From Nematostella vectensis (taxonomy: Eukaryota; Cnidaria; Anthozoa; Actiniaria; Edwardsiidae), in contig NC_064048.1 in assembly GCF_932526225.1 (NCBI RefSeq), positions 8,208,515-8,272,514 on the forward strand: DNA of 64,000 bases, read 5' to 3'. Of the stretch, positions 1 through 11,626 are shown in pieces. Numbering within the stretch: position 1 is the first letter of the stretch; the number at the start of each line of letters is the position of its first letter. The notes under the pieces were generated by a model. It did no database searches. It saw only the letters and a list, made by a program, of their open reading frames with translations, and was not told the DNA's origin. A program made the position numbers and the translations under genes.

Positions 1-115
1 TTGGCGGTGTTACCACAAGTATCCAGTAATCATTACATATTATTTGGAGGTCTTACCACAGGTATCCCAGTAATCATTACATGTGCTTTGGCGGTCTTAC
101 CGCGTGTGGCGTTTG
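1..115. repeat. Short tandem repeat, about 44 bp x 2.5
   Basis: A unit with 'ggcggtgttaccacaagta' followed by 'ccagtaatcattacat' is present twice and begins a third time near 103. The paralogous locus at 38.63 kb has only one equivalent of the repeat end (tttggctgtcttaccac), so the expansion is specific to this copy. Confidence 0.6.
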
Positions 116-1044
116 CGCATGCGCCTGAAGATGATCCTTTCTGGCATTCACAGCGATGAGTGTTGTCCGCAAAGTTAACTCTACATATGTACTCCTCGGT
201 GCAGTTGCATGAATTCTGGGAAAAGAAGACGAAAACGACTGTTAGAAACTAAAATTTCTTAGAAACTAGAACTAGAAAAATCTCATTAAGCACGAACGCG
301 CGCTATCTAAGGGATAGCTTCGCCCCCTTTTCCGCAAGCTCTCGCGCAAGTCGTTGTCATTCACAGATGGACTTTATTGAGTGCGGACCTAAACTGCCAG
401 AAGAAAATGAGCAAAAAGTAATGTCGTACGACAAACTACGACACATTTAAAGTAAAAGATAATGTTAAAGAATTATCCGGCAATTTATTAGGGAAAGTGT
501 TTGGAGTCAATTCTCTTTAAAGACTACAACAGAATATGTCTTTGAGAAATCAGACAATGCGCCCGCGCATTTTTAATGGCGTCAATCAGGTGCGCGCGCT
601 GACAAACAACAAATTTGCAAAATTCATTACTTCAAAACCAGTCTAATCCTCCGTTATTTTTCGTTTTTCTCTAAGAAAAGGCTAATAATAAATTGCGTTC
701 ACTTCAATGGTGTGTTTCTGGCTAATTTTGAAATATAATATAGCTTTCTGGCTCTTCTACACCTTTTGCTTTTCATTAACGAGAAATACGCATTCATTTT
801 AGCCAAAATACGCCGATGTACTTTCATTTAAGCGAAAGTAAAATCATTTGAACTAAAAGGAAATACATTAACGAACTTTGCATAATCGAGTGCACACAAT
901 TGCATTTTCTTACCATTCATTTACACTATTCGACAACCAGGAATGAAAAATCTATTTTCATTTGTGCGTTGATACATAACAATAGCACAAATAAAATTCC
1001 AATAATACGAGAACTCGCAATCAATACAGTGAACGAAATATTCA

Positions 1045-1158
1045 TTGCATGCGCGAATTTACACAATTGTCATACCAACGCTACCTGTGATAACATCGCT
1101 GGCTCGTACACTTGCAAATGTAGCCATGGATTCACCGGTGATGGATTCAACTGCACGG
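1045..1158 (+). pseudogene. EGF-like exon, copy 1 (5' truncated)
   Basis: Reads as a calcium-binding-type EGF module, with Cys residues spaced as in [15 protein letters not shown] and ending GFTGDGFNCTG, followed by a GTAAAA donor at 1159. The expected DIDEC start and the AG acceptor are missing because the left arm of the inverted repeat abuts the exon. It is about 80% like copy 2 at 1462. Inside a transposon and without an acceptor, it is unlikely to be spliced. Confidence 0.65.
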
Positions 1159-1461
1159 GTAAAATATGTTTAAGTAATAATGAATCATTTAGGATATAAT
1201 CTACAAATTGAGGTCCGCGAAAATCGTCTGACTGCACTATACACACTTTGCTCTAAACGTTCTTTAAGCACGACCACATGCGTCTTCGCAGCAATATTTT
1301 TAGCTATTGAATTTATCACGTCAATTATGAGGTTATGTTTATGGATAATAGTTTGTCATTATATTACAATAAAAGTAACAACAACAAAGGAAAGATTGAC
1401 TAACTTCCTAACATTTCCCATGAAGATGTGTCGGGTGCTACCACTTATTGTATTTTCACAG

Positions 1462-1584
1462 ATATTGACGAATGCGCGAAGGGTTTACACGGTTGCCATG
1501 CTAACGCTACCTGTGATAACATCGCTGGCTCGTACACTTGCAAATGTAGCCATTGATTCACCGGTGATGGATTCAACTGCACGG
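1462..1584 (+). pseudogene. EGF-like exon, copy 2, with splice sites and a nonsense codon
   Basis: The exon starts after ttgtattttcacag and ends before gtaaaatatg. It is a phase 1-1 module of 123 bases that opens DIDEC and contains a complete six-cysteine cbEGF pattern, except that the glycine after KCSH is replaced by TGA at 1554-1556 (copy 1 has GGA). Intact splice signals show that it came from a spliced gene rather than from a cDNA. The downstream intron starts of copies 1 and 2 are also alike, so intron and exon were duplicated together. Confidence 0.7.
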
Positions 1585-3369
1585 GTAAAATATGTTTAAG
1601 TAATAATAAATCATTTAGGATATTATCTCCAAATTGAGGTCCGCGCAATTCGTCTGAATATTTCGTTTACTGTATTGATTGCGAGGTCTTGTATTATTGA
1701 TATTTTGTTTGTGTTATTGTTATGTATCAACGCGCAAATGAAAATAGTTTTTTTATTCCTGGTTTTTGAATAGTGTAAATGAATGTGAAGAAAATGCAAT
1801 TGTGTGCACTCAATTATGTAAAGCTCGTTAATGTATTTCCTTTTAGTTCGAATGATTTTACTTTCGCTTAAATGACAGTACATCGGCGTAAATGTTTGTA
1901 ATTTTGGCTAAAATGAATGCGTATTTCTCGGTAATGAAAAACAAAAGGTGTATTCTGAGTTCTGCACATAGTGAAGTGAAATTCCGAATGACAGCTTGCC
2001 TAAGGCAAGTCCCTTTTATAAGTGTGCGCGCGTGCTTAAAGCTTTCCATCTAAATCTATGAAACCTGCCCGAATTATTTGACCTGCTACCTAAGGTCACT
2101 TGAAACAGCCCTCTTTAGACCCCTATCATTCGTCTGCTATTTTGAATGAATCGACCTAAAATACCTGGTGATGAGGGTGATGCCGACATAGGGAAAAAAA
2201 TGACATAAAATTTTCCCATTCTCAATGTATAAGCTCAAGATTCCGCATACAAGGAGTTCCTCTGACCAGAAGCTTAAATCCAAATTTTAAAGAAATTTAG
2301 AAGGTTTGAAATTTAAATAATAGCGAGCAAAGTTGGCTTAATTTCTGATCAGAGCCCGACTTCTTCCTAAAAACAAGGAGAATTCATACTTTGAACATTT
2401 GAAAATTGCACTTCAAGCATCATATCACGAAGAAAAATCCATTAGAAAAAAATAATTTTTGGATATGTTGGTTTACATAAGATAATGAACCTCTATGCAA
2501 AAATTCAAGATTACCTAAGTACCTTATTTTGTGAAAACTTGCCATATTTTTGCTCTGTCGGTGATACCTAGGTTTCCGAATGCCTTGTAAGCGTGGTTAA
2601 AGTCATCGCGCCTCGAGAGATGGGATTTCATCGCTAACCACTGGATAACATGGCAAAATCAAGATGGCGAACGAGCAGTTACTATGCTTTAGCAGAAAGC
2701 ACAGGCTTCCAATAAATTGCAAATTTGGATTTTACTGAATAAAGCTGATAGCTAGAGAGGGCAAAAATCGAGATTTAACTTAACAAAATCTATAAAAATT
2801 TTCGGCGTACACTGGGAGGATAAAAAAAAGAATAATTGAAGCTGGACTCCCAAATATGGTTACCCTGCACTGCTAGCAAGTTAATTGGTATGTGATGTCC
2901 AAATAAGGAATTGAGCGAGAGACAAGTAAAACGACAGTTTTTAAAACAAACATTGATGGATAAGCGGTTAGGGTCATAACTAAAATTGGAGGTATCAGTT
3001 TACCTCATGTTTATGCAAAAAGGCGGCCATAGCCTCAGCCACGCAGAAAACGTTCTTCTGTCGGCCGAATAATACTCCTCCCATGTGATTTATTGCGTTT
3101 ACTGCATGCTAGAGGAAGCCTGACGCCATTTTGTAAAGAGAATCACACGGCAAAAAAGTCCCCGTTTTTCATTAATTTTCTAAGTGAGAAAACGTATAGA
3201 AAATCCGCAATAATCTTAAATATTCTTTGGATTTTCCCGTCCTTGTAAAATTAGAGATTTTCCATGGCGTTTTCCTCGCATTTTCCACATCAGATAATCT
3301 CACATTTTCAGGCTCCGTTAATCTGAGATATTCCAGGCATTTTCCTCGAATATTCCTTTGCAAGAAAAT

Positions 3370-4030
3370 TTGGAAAAATCCATCGCGTTTTCTCGGCGTT
3401 TACCTAGAAGGATAACTCGAGTAATCTAAAGCTTTTACTTAACAGAAAACGCATGGAAAAACTAACCCCGTTTGGTCGCATTTTCCTCGCATTTTCCTTG
3501 GTAGGAAAATTTGGAAAAATCGATCGCGTTTTCCCGGCGTTTATCGAGAGGATAACGCGAGTAGTCCAAAGATTTTCCTGACTAGAAAACGCATGGAAAA
3601 TTAACCCCGTAAAATAACCCCGTTTGGTCGCATTTTCCTCGCATATTCCTTGGCAAGAAAATGTTGGAAAAATCCATCGTGTTTCCCGGCGTTTACCGAG
3701 AAGGATAACGCGAGTAATCCAAAGATTTTCTGACCAGAAAACGCATGGAAAATTAACCCCGTATAATAACCCCGTTTGGTCGCATTTTCCTCGCATATTC
3801 CTTGGTAGGAAAATTTGGAAAAATCAATCGCTTTATCCCGGCGTTTACCGAGAGGATAACGCAAGTAATATAAAAAAAATTCCTGTCTAGAAAACGCATG
3901 AAAAATTAACCCCGTAACTTAAAATAACAGCGTTTGGTCGCATTTTTCTCGCATATTCCTTGGTAGGGAAATTATGGAAAAATCCATCGCGTTATCCCGG
4001 CGTTTACCGAGAAGGATAACGCGAGTAATA
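3370..4030. repeat. Subterminal tandem repeats, about 150-160 bp
   Basis: At least four tandem copies share ttggtcgcattttcctcgca, the motif ccgcggtttcccggcgttta in variant forms, and gaggataacgcgagtaa. They lie at the left end of the CACTA-like element and probably act as transposase-binding arrays in the autonomous relative; that role is inferred from other CACTA elements. Confidence 0.75.
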
Positions 4031-6728
4031 AAAGATGCAAGATGCCGGTTCCTTGCCTAAAATAGATCCTCTCGAACAAATTGGCGGAGTTATTGAGGGG
4101 ATCTGGCTTTGGGCTACCTGTGAATTCATGGCGCGAGTACTGGGTCCAGTGGGTGGAAACCAGGCAAAATTCAAATTCAAAAGAAAACTCGGTTGGATCA
4201 GTCTTTGTGAGCTTTATAGCGGGTTTCAGCTGAGTTTTTGTGAAAAATTCTCTACAACAGCTATAGAAACTGGCCTTTACCCGTGCTCAAGGAGAATTCA
4301 AGTCGAAATGGTGAGTATTCTGGTAGAAACACTGATAAACACATTGACCCCTCAACCGGCCTGTACCGGCTTTGGGAAGTACCCACAACCCAAAAAATCA
4401 TAAATACTCAGGCATCAGTCTAAGGGATAAATGGTCTTGAAGATATGCATCCAACCAAGGTGTTGGCAACTACTCTTCAGCCAAATAGTGTAAACAATTT
4501 TTGAATCAATTTGGTTTCAGAAAAGACAGCATTTAGGAGAGCTGTGGTGATTCATTAGAAAATTATTTTCTCATCAGGGCAAAGCCAAACAAGAAAAAAT
4601 CATCATGAATCCACCTTTGCTTGCAAATATCCATAAGCAAAGCACTCAATTATGCCCCAAAAGACTTCATGATGTCCTGAGACACTCTCCTAATATGCTC
4701 ATAGCTGTATTTTTTTATGAAAAATACAAGCAACCATCAACTTGTGCTGGCTTCAGCACAACGACGAGGGATTAAAAGTGGGGACCGCAAAGCACTGTTG
4801 GAAAGCTTGGATACCGCTGACTAGGTGCAGCTGTGTTTGACTTTGACGGGCTGTATAAAACTCTGAATAGGGGGGAGGTATCTGTTTTCAGTCTGTTTTT
4901 TGTATATTCAGCTCAAAAATAGCCAGGAGTCAATCGGTTAATTACGAGCGTTTTGGCATTCAGACAATCACTCGTTGAGATGATGAGGTTGTAAAAAAGC
5001 CAAATAGCCTTTATCTCGATAATGTTATGTGTAAGTTTGCTTTTCAACTCAAGTTTAAGATTTAGAAAATGTGGACAAAGTGTTTCCTCCTTTCTATGTG
5101 TGTTTATTAGACGCGTTATCTTAAGGCACGTCGATTTGGTGAATAGGCGCCATTAAACTGAAGCCCCAACGACATAAACTACATAAGATCAATTTACTCT
5201 GTGCTTGGTACTCCAAGGTATAACCGACACAATCGAATTACAACCAAGCGTTCGAATGTGTTCGATTTCCTGAAGAATTTTTATAATTAGATTCTATTTG
5301 ATTATTGAACATAATTCGATTGTCTTTGATTATAAATAAGTATTTGATTGAATACTTTAATTCGTTCAAATTATTGCATCTGGACATAACAAATAAGTAC
5401 AGACTGGGCCAAGTAAAATTTGTTTCCTCTCCCTGCCCGTGTCATTTTTGGGGCCACTTAAACAAATATGTGTTATGATTAACTAAAAGGCTAAACTAAA
5501 CTATAAGTAACCTAGTGCCTTGTAAACATTACAGAATAAACATAAGTAGTTTTTGATAACAAAATGCTCTGAAGAATGTAGATATATACTATGTTGTCTT
5601 CCAAACATGTATTGTCATGTAAAAAAACATATTAGCAGAAAAAATAGAAATACAGACAATAAAATAAAATGCCACCCACCCACAATTTTGTTTTTCTAGA
5701 AATCGGGACGGGAAACACCACCTAATAATCTCAAATAGTTGAATTTGCACCCACTCATGGATCATGGTCTCCTTACCCTGAGCATAAGCTCTTATATAAC
5801 AAAAACAGTTAACATTTTCAATGTCCATTTATGTATTCATTGTAGAAATCAAATAACACCAAGCGTCTTTTGCCACAGAGGAGAGAGAAGCAAAGCCAGG
5901 ATGCAACATGATGATGGGTTATCCAGCTGGTTCTTTGAAAACCTTGGGATCTTTATATCAACAACTAGATGTAAGGCATGAAGGGACATGTTTTCTTCAA
6001 TTGTAGACTCTGGGATTGTCAGTAAGCAAGCACCAGGAGACATTATAGAGGCTCTCCATGGCTGGATCACTGGAAAGCCCAAGTAGTAGTATCTAGAATT
6101 TCATGGCATTTCATACAGCCCTTCTTGCCATGCATCCACAGTAAACACCCACAATAAGAACCCACTTTTTTCTGAGTTACTATAGCCTAAACATATTCTT
6201 ATATGAGAGGTGCTCAGTGATATTTTAGGCTATTTACTATAGGCTCTTCCTCTTATAGTAGATTCTTATTTTTATATGAAGTTATGGTAGCATTGTCAGG
6301 CAGACTTATTGATGTAGATTGTAAAAAGAGTCTTCTTATTTTTCTTTTTTTTTCCTGACCATCCTCATCTCTAAAATTATGAACCTGCTCCAAATGCTTG
6401 GCCTAATAGATTCTTATACAAAAATGGGGTTCTAATTTGAACATTTTAGGCCAACAGGTTCTTATACACAGGTGCTCACTGCAGTTGTAAAAGTTCAATA
6501 TGTTCTATTTAAAAAAAGATCTTTCTTTTTTGACCCTCACCTTGTGGCATTTATTTATTTAGTAATGCTCATTTAGTTATTTTTTTATCGAATGTTTTTA
6601 GAGAAACTCAGCGATTTTACTAAGTAGAAGTTGTATTGCACAGTACCTTTTATATGAAAATTATATTATTGTTACTAGAAATGAGAGGGTTATTAGGTAT
6701 TCTTTTACGTTCCAATTGTTTATGCGAG

Positions 6729-6841
6729 TACCCGGGGTTCCAGAGGCTGAATATCCGCTTTTCCCAGCATGCTAGGGGGCGGGAGAATCGAAAAATCTCG
6801 CTTCGCTCGAAAAACTCTCGGAGCCTCTGGTCTCCAGGGTA
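6729..6841. mobile_element. 113-bp MITE with 9-bp target duplication
   Basis: Ends TACCCGGGGTTCCAGAGGCT and (reverse complement of the right end) TACCCTGGAGACCAGAGGCT are flanked by TTATGCGAG at 6720-6728 and 6842-6850. Nine-base duplications are typical of Mutator-like elements. A second copy of the same length is at 47942-48055. This copy is nested inside the CACTA-like element. Confidence 0.8.
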
Positions 6842-7596
6842 TTATGCGAGTTAAAATAGTTTAAATACTTATTTATTTGAGAGCGATTACAAGTTGTTAT
6901 TTAATATGAACGATTATAATGACATGCTGTTTATTTAAAGTATATAGGATTTTAAGCAGGGAACGTTTACAAGAAACTATTTAGTGCTATGTAAAATTAC
7001 GATACGATGTGACATGTTAAATAAATTTGTATTTTATTAACATAATGTGTTGGTTATCTTTAAATACATAGACAACTCTGAGAGAGGAAGGTAAAAGATT
7101 GATGATCCAGCGGGAAAAATCGGAGAAAACCCGAATTCTGAAGGAATAATCCTGAGAAGAATATGCTTCGAAAACTCGAATAATCCTGTAGGCAAAATGC
7201 TGGGAAAACTCGAATTATCTTGAATAATCCTATAGAGAAAATGCTGGGAAAACTGGAATTTTCTAAAATAATCCTGTAGGAAAAACGCGCATTATCTTCG
7301 AATAATCCTACAATGATCAAGTAGGAAAACTTACATTTCCCGTCTGGTAAAACGCGAGTTTCCCTTCCGTTTTCCTTAGAAGAAAAACGCTTGGAAAACT
7401 CGCATTTTCCTGAATTTCCCAATTCTGGAAAACGTGAAAGAAAACGCACTCCAAACTTGGAAAACTGTTAGGAAGATGCCGAGGAAAATGCGCGTTTTCC
7501 GATCGGATAATTCGAGGAAAATGCCAAGATTTTGTTGCGTTTTCTGCGAATTTCCCTCGCATTATCCGAACAGAAAACGCGGACTTTTTTGCCGTG

Positions 7597-8973
7597 TCAG
7601 TGCGATCGTGGCGAGAAAATATTTATTTAAAGATTTATGGCTAACGTCACTCAAAATTTCGCCCTCATGTGTGCCCGATCGATCTGAGAAAGTTGGGACT
7701 TTCGTTAGGTCCGGACGGTGTCAGCAAAAAAGGAAATACATCGACAGAATCTACAATAGTTTGTCATCATTTTGATGCTTTGAACAAGCGAATACCTCGT
7801 GGGTATCTCATGGTACCCCGCCATTTAGTTTTTGCTAACATTTTCGCAAGTGACTACCGTATCATGGAATATCACGTTCAGTACCTAATAGCGTGTTTGA
7901 GGAGGTAACTCGCATACATTAAAGTCACAGAAGAAAGGTAGCCGGCTAAAACAAGCAAGAAGCAGGGTTGCGGTGAACCATTTTCGTCTTGCCTTTTCGT
8001 TTTGGTTGGGGTGCTAGCAGTTGCGAATAATGATAATCGATGAAAAGGACTGGCCTAGTGAGCACATGGGTATGGGCTTATATATCTGGGATATTTTTTC
8101 AGGGGGTTTGCTCTTGAGATACATGACAAGTGGAATTTTCTGAAGCATGCTATAATAAATCATTTTATACCTATCTTACACCATGCTATTTTACGTAAAT
8201 CCAGTGCATGATGCAAAGTTTGGGGGGATACTGCCAAATAAACAAAGCAATTTCTGCCGTATTCTCTTTGGCTTGGTATAAACATACATGCCGTACATTT
8301 AAAGACTTTCTTTTATAAAGATGAAATGTTCATGTAAACTTAGTTGCACCCTTTAGTAAAGCGGACAGAATTTCTGTTCAAAAGAAGAGAGTTCATGTTG
8401 GTGTAATTGACAATTGATCATTCAGTTACCTTATTTTGTAATTTTCATAACATTGTCAGTCTAAAATGGGATGCCTGATCAAAACTATAATCTTTAATGT
8501 TCGAAAATGATTCTGTCTTTTTAACCTACATTTTCTGTGGGGCTTTCATGTCTCTATACCTCATTTCTAATGAACACACCCATAGAGACAGATCCAGGGT
8601 TGGGAATGGAGGTGATTTTCATCTGAAGACATCATATAAGCTAACTGTCACCAAATTTTTCTCCTAAGTCTGCTTAATGCTTCGGAGCATTTAGAAAGGG
8701 GTTGTTGGGTTAGTTTTCTGGAGATGATTGTGGCTAGTTTTAATTCTGGTACACACTTGCAAAGCACAGGATCACATAATTTTCCGCTAGAATACGCAAA
8801 GTAAATTAGTGGCACAAAATAATAGAAACAATGCAATTCCAGCATATTACATTCAAATCATTATCATTTCTGCTGCTTTACCACACTTTTAGGCCAAAAT
8901 AATGCAGAATTGTTTCTAGTGTGCACAAAACTTGTAAAATCTAACAATATTCATGAATTTCAGTTAGTTGACA
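7597..8973. other. No gene recognised
   Basis: AT-rich sequence upstream of the assembly gap. The missing 5' exons of the two-pore channel would be expected here or further left, but I could not find pore-helix or S1-S5 coding sequence with usable splice sites. Confidence 0.5.
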
Positions 8974-9173
8974 NNNNNNNNNNNNNNNNNNNNNNNNNNN
9001 NNNNNNNNNNNNNNNNNNNNNNNNNNNNNNNNNNNNNNNNNNNNNNNNNNNNNNNNNNNNNNNNNNNNNNNNNNNNNNNNNNNNNNNNNNNNNNNNNNNN
9101 NNNNNNNNNNNNNNNNNNNNNNNNNNNNNNNNNNNNNNNNNNNNNNNNNNNNNNNNNNNNNNNNNNNNNNNNN
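8974..9173. other. Assembly gap (200 N)
   Basis: Exactly 200 undetermined bases, a conventional placeholder length, so the true size is unknown. Confidence 0.99.
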
Positions 9174-9612
9174 CTAAATTCTCCTACGGACGTCGCTTGA
9201 ACTCTGGTACAATTAGGAATTGTGCAGTACTTGTTGAGCACTCACAGTGGAAATGAAAACGCTGACTCCGTGGTCCTAGTCCTAGTGCATTCAACAAACA
9301 GACATCGAACACAAGGGGGGGGGGGGGGGGGGGTTGGAAGGTGTTGCCTCTGTAGTTACCATCTGCAGTGATTGTACTCACAAACAAAAGCACATCAAAC
9401 TACTAAGCGCACTAGCCCAACTGTGAAAACTGTTAAGATACAGTACAACAGACAGAACCATGAAGGCAGTGCTTGAAGAGCCTTATCAGTCGCCATTTTT
9501 CATTCTAGCAAAATACCAAGTGCGAGAAATCATCCATTTCCGTCGGCTGATTTGTGAAAGTAATTACGTTGTTTTCGATCGAAGTTGTTAAATAATGTAT
9601 AAGGCTTTGTAT

Positions 9613-9908
9613 TTAAACACGAACGCGCGCTATATAGCTCCGCCTCCATTTTCGCAAGTTCTCGCGCAGGTTGTCGCCATTCAAAGCTAGACTTCATTGA
9701 GTGAGGACCTCTAAAACTGCCAGAAGAAAACATAGCAAAAAATAAAGCCGTACGACACACTACGACAACTGTTAAGTACAAGAGATTGTTAAAAAAAATT
9801 CAAAATTCATCCCTTCCAAACCTATCTAATGCGTGCGTGAGAGAAGTCAAATGACGAATGACAGCTTGCCTAAGGCAAGTCCCTTTTATAGTGCGCGTTC
9901 GTGTTTAA
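9613..9908. mobile_element. Short TTAA MITE
   Basis: TTAA at 9613-9616 and 9905-9908 sits in symmetrical TTTAAA contexts. Inverted ends are cacgaacgcgcgctat and, from the right end, cacgaacgcgcactat followed by aaaagggacttgcc. The left half matches 290-480 of the larger element at 286 (cttcattgagtg, aactgccagaagaaaa, cgtacgac). It looks like an internal-deletion derivative. Confidence 0.75.
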
Positions 9909-10220
9909 ATGGATATTACGAAATTTGTCTCCCAACCTTGACTAAAAACGGTAACAAAGGTGTAGCTTATTAGGGCTCTTCAAGAAAAGCCCTAGCTCTC
10001 TAACCTTTATATTTCGGTACTTCTCTCTTACCTTTATATTTCGGTACTTCAAGCTGGCATTCGTCAAATGACGAATGACAGCTTGCCTAAGGCAAGTCCC
10101 TTTTATGGTGCGCGTTATTTGTCTTCCAACCTTGGCAAAAACGGTAACAAAGTTGTAGCTAATTAGGGCTCTTCAAGAAAAGCCCTAGCTCTCTTACCTT
10201 TATATTTCGGTACTTCATAG
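9850..10220. repeat. Tandem duplication, about 215 bp
   Basis: The block caaatgacgaatgacagctt through gctctcttacctttatattt is present twice, from about 9848 and about 10065. The first copy includes the right terminus of the TTAA MITE. The second repeats that terminus but lacks the final TTTAAA, so duplication followed insertion. Confidence 0.75.
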
Positions 10221-10293
10221 TGGCCGTGGTGGTCTACCTATAGACATTCGTGTTACTTGAATAACTTTTGTGCCCTTATTTCGTTTTCTGTAG

Positions 10294-11218
10294 GACTTTA
10301 TTGCTTTCTTAACATGCTAACTGCAGTGATCTACAATCAGTTCAGAGGATACTTAATGGTGAGCTTCTAAATTGTAAGGGAGTTAATTTTCGCGTTTTTC
10401 GTGCTTGATTCGGTAGTTCTGTACCCTGTAAGTGTTTACATTTGACACTAGCGAGGCTGGTATCTGACGATAACAAAATTTACAAAACGACCAATACTTA
10501 TTGGTAATGGCCGATACTAGCTACTGTATCCTGCTATAGGAAGGATTTATGTTGATCACTCTTATGTAGCCTGCTAGACGGCCCTCCGGAGATTTGAGAT
10601 TCCTGTGGCGAGAGAAACGGAAAAGGAGAGCCGGCTAGCAGGCTAACTCTTTTGTGGTTAAAGAAGTAGCAGGTGCAAGCCTGAAAAAAAAAAACGCAGG
10701 TTGGGATCCAGAGTAGTAATGCATTGACCAAATGGTCATCTTTAGCTCTGGTTATAGGTCACTGGATCCATCTAGAAACTTTTTCTACCCAAATCTCCCA
10801 CATGGAAGAGATGATGGTTGATAACCACAAAGAGCATGAAAACCACACATCGGTGAAGCCAGTTATGCGGAAGAGGGAAATTGAAGAAAACAATTATGAG
10901 TACCACTTGCGCCCAAATTGAATGGATAACATATTTCTCTTTGTAGACGTCCCTGCAGTCAAGTTTATTCCGCAGGAGACTCGCCGTGCGAGCTGCATTT
11001 GAAGTACTTAACCGTCTGTCAGAATCGAAAGAAAACGTCAGCGCGTGAGTGCATTATGCTAAGAAAGGATTTTATCATTGCTAGTGCAAGTATTGCTATC
11101 ATTATTTTCTTGGGGTCCTCATGGATGTCGTTGTTATCGCCATTCACTGCCGCTATCTTCGTATGATCATGTTCATAATCGTAATCTTAAAAAATAAACA
11201 TAATAATAATAATAATAA

Positions 11219-11249
<31 letters not shown>

Positions 11250-11551
11250 AAGAAGAAGAAGAAGAAGAAGAAGAAGAAGAAGAAGAAGAAGAAGAATAAG
11301 AAGAATAAGAATAAGAATAAGAATAAGAATAAGAATAAGACTAAGACTAAGACTAAGACTAAGACTAAGACTAAGACTAAGACTAAGACTAAGACTAAGA
11401 CTAAGACTAAGACTAAGACTAAGACTAAGACTAAGACTAAGACTAAGACTAAGACTAAGACTAAGACTAAGACTAAGACTAAGACTAAGACTAAGACTAA
11501 TACTAATACTAATACTAATACTAATACTAATACTAATACTAATACTAATAC

Positions 11552-11626
<75 letters not shown>

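Larger units (their letters stand above)
762..1945. repeat. Long inverted repeat (arms 762-1045 and 1653-1945)
   Basis: The left arm begins acaccttttgcttttcatta and ends cagtgaacgaaatattc. The right arm begins gaatatttcgtttactg and ends aaaacaaaaggtgt. Intermediate blocks also pair, for example gcgtatttctcg, tttccttttagttc and gcaattgtgtgcac. Arms of about 290 bp flank a 600-bp core that is exactly the tandem EGF exon unit, so transcripts crossing it could fold into a long hairpin. Confidence 0.75.
286..2039. mobile_element. TTAA-flanked non-autonomous DNA element carrying EGF exons
   Basis: TTAA occurs at both boundaries (286-289, 2036-2039). Just inside are inverted ends: gcacgaacgcgcgct on the left and, reverse-complemented, gcacgcgcgcacact on the right, followed by tataaaagggacttgcc. 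The paralogous locus near 38818 has a single ttga/agctt at the same place, so the 1.75 kb behaves as one insertion. The left 200 bases resemble the left half of the MITE at 9613 and the right end matches its right end, so this is a longer member of the same family. TTAA duplications are typical of piggyBac-type transposition. No transposase ORF is present. The interior holds long inverted repeats around two EGF exons. Confidence 0.65.
93..2950. repeat. Segmental duplication, copy A (paralogue of 38.63-39.43 kb)
   Basis: Bases 93-285 and about 2040-2950 align by eye with 38627-39430, in the same order and orientation. Shared landmarks are gcatgcgcctgaagatgat, tactcctcggtgcagttgca, the TTAGAAACT pairs, caaaatcaagatggcga, aaatatggttaccctg and aattgagcgagagacaagta. 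Copy B lies just 3' of a PAN-domain exon of a minus-strand gene, so copy A is probably a displaced piece of the same gene family's intron. The main difference is the 1.75-kb insertion at 286-2039. I see no exon of its own in 2040-2950. Confidence 0.7.
3146..7596. mobile_element. CACTA-like non-autonomous DNA transposon
   Basis: Perfect 16-base terminal inverted repeats CACGGCAAAAAAGTCC start at 3146 and end at 7596. Both are flanked by TCA, a 3-base target duplication (3143-3145, 7597-7599). Subterminal regions hold many degenerate copies of gaaaacgc / gcattttcctcgcat motifs: plus sense at 3170-4030 with a unit near 155 bp, inverted at 7070-7590. A CAC start, a 3-bp duplication and subterminal arrays are the hallmarks of CACTA/EnSpm elements. 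No transposase is readable inside. A 122-codon ORF at 4035-4403 has no recognisable domain. Confidence 0.65.

Noticed and set aside
900-1199. 99-codon ORF spanning the left inverted-repeat arm and EGF copy 1
   Set aside because: The N-terminal 45 residues come from transposon arm sequence, and only the EGF part has homology.
4035-4403. 122-codon ORF as a gene
   Set aside because: It lies inside a non-autonomous transposon, with no recognised domain and no splice or context support.
7640-7910. Possible 5' exon of the channel gene
   Set aside because: Short ORFs here do not resemble channel domain I helices and lack clear splice boundaries in the right phase.
8230-8285. A short stretch (FCRILFGL-like) before a GTATAA that might be the pre-S6 channel exon
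   Set aside because: The acceptor is poor, and the phase does not join to the exon at 10294.
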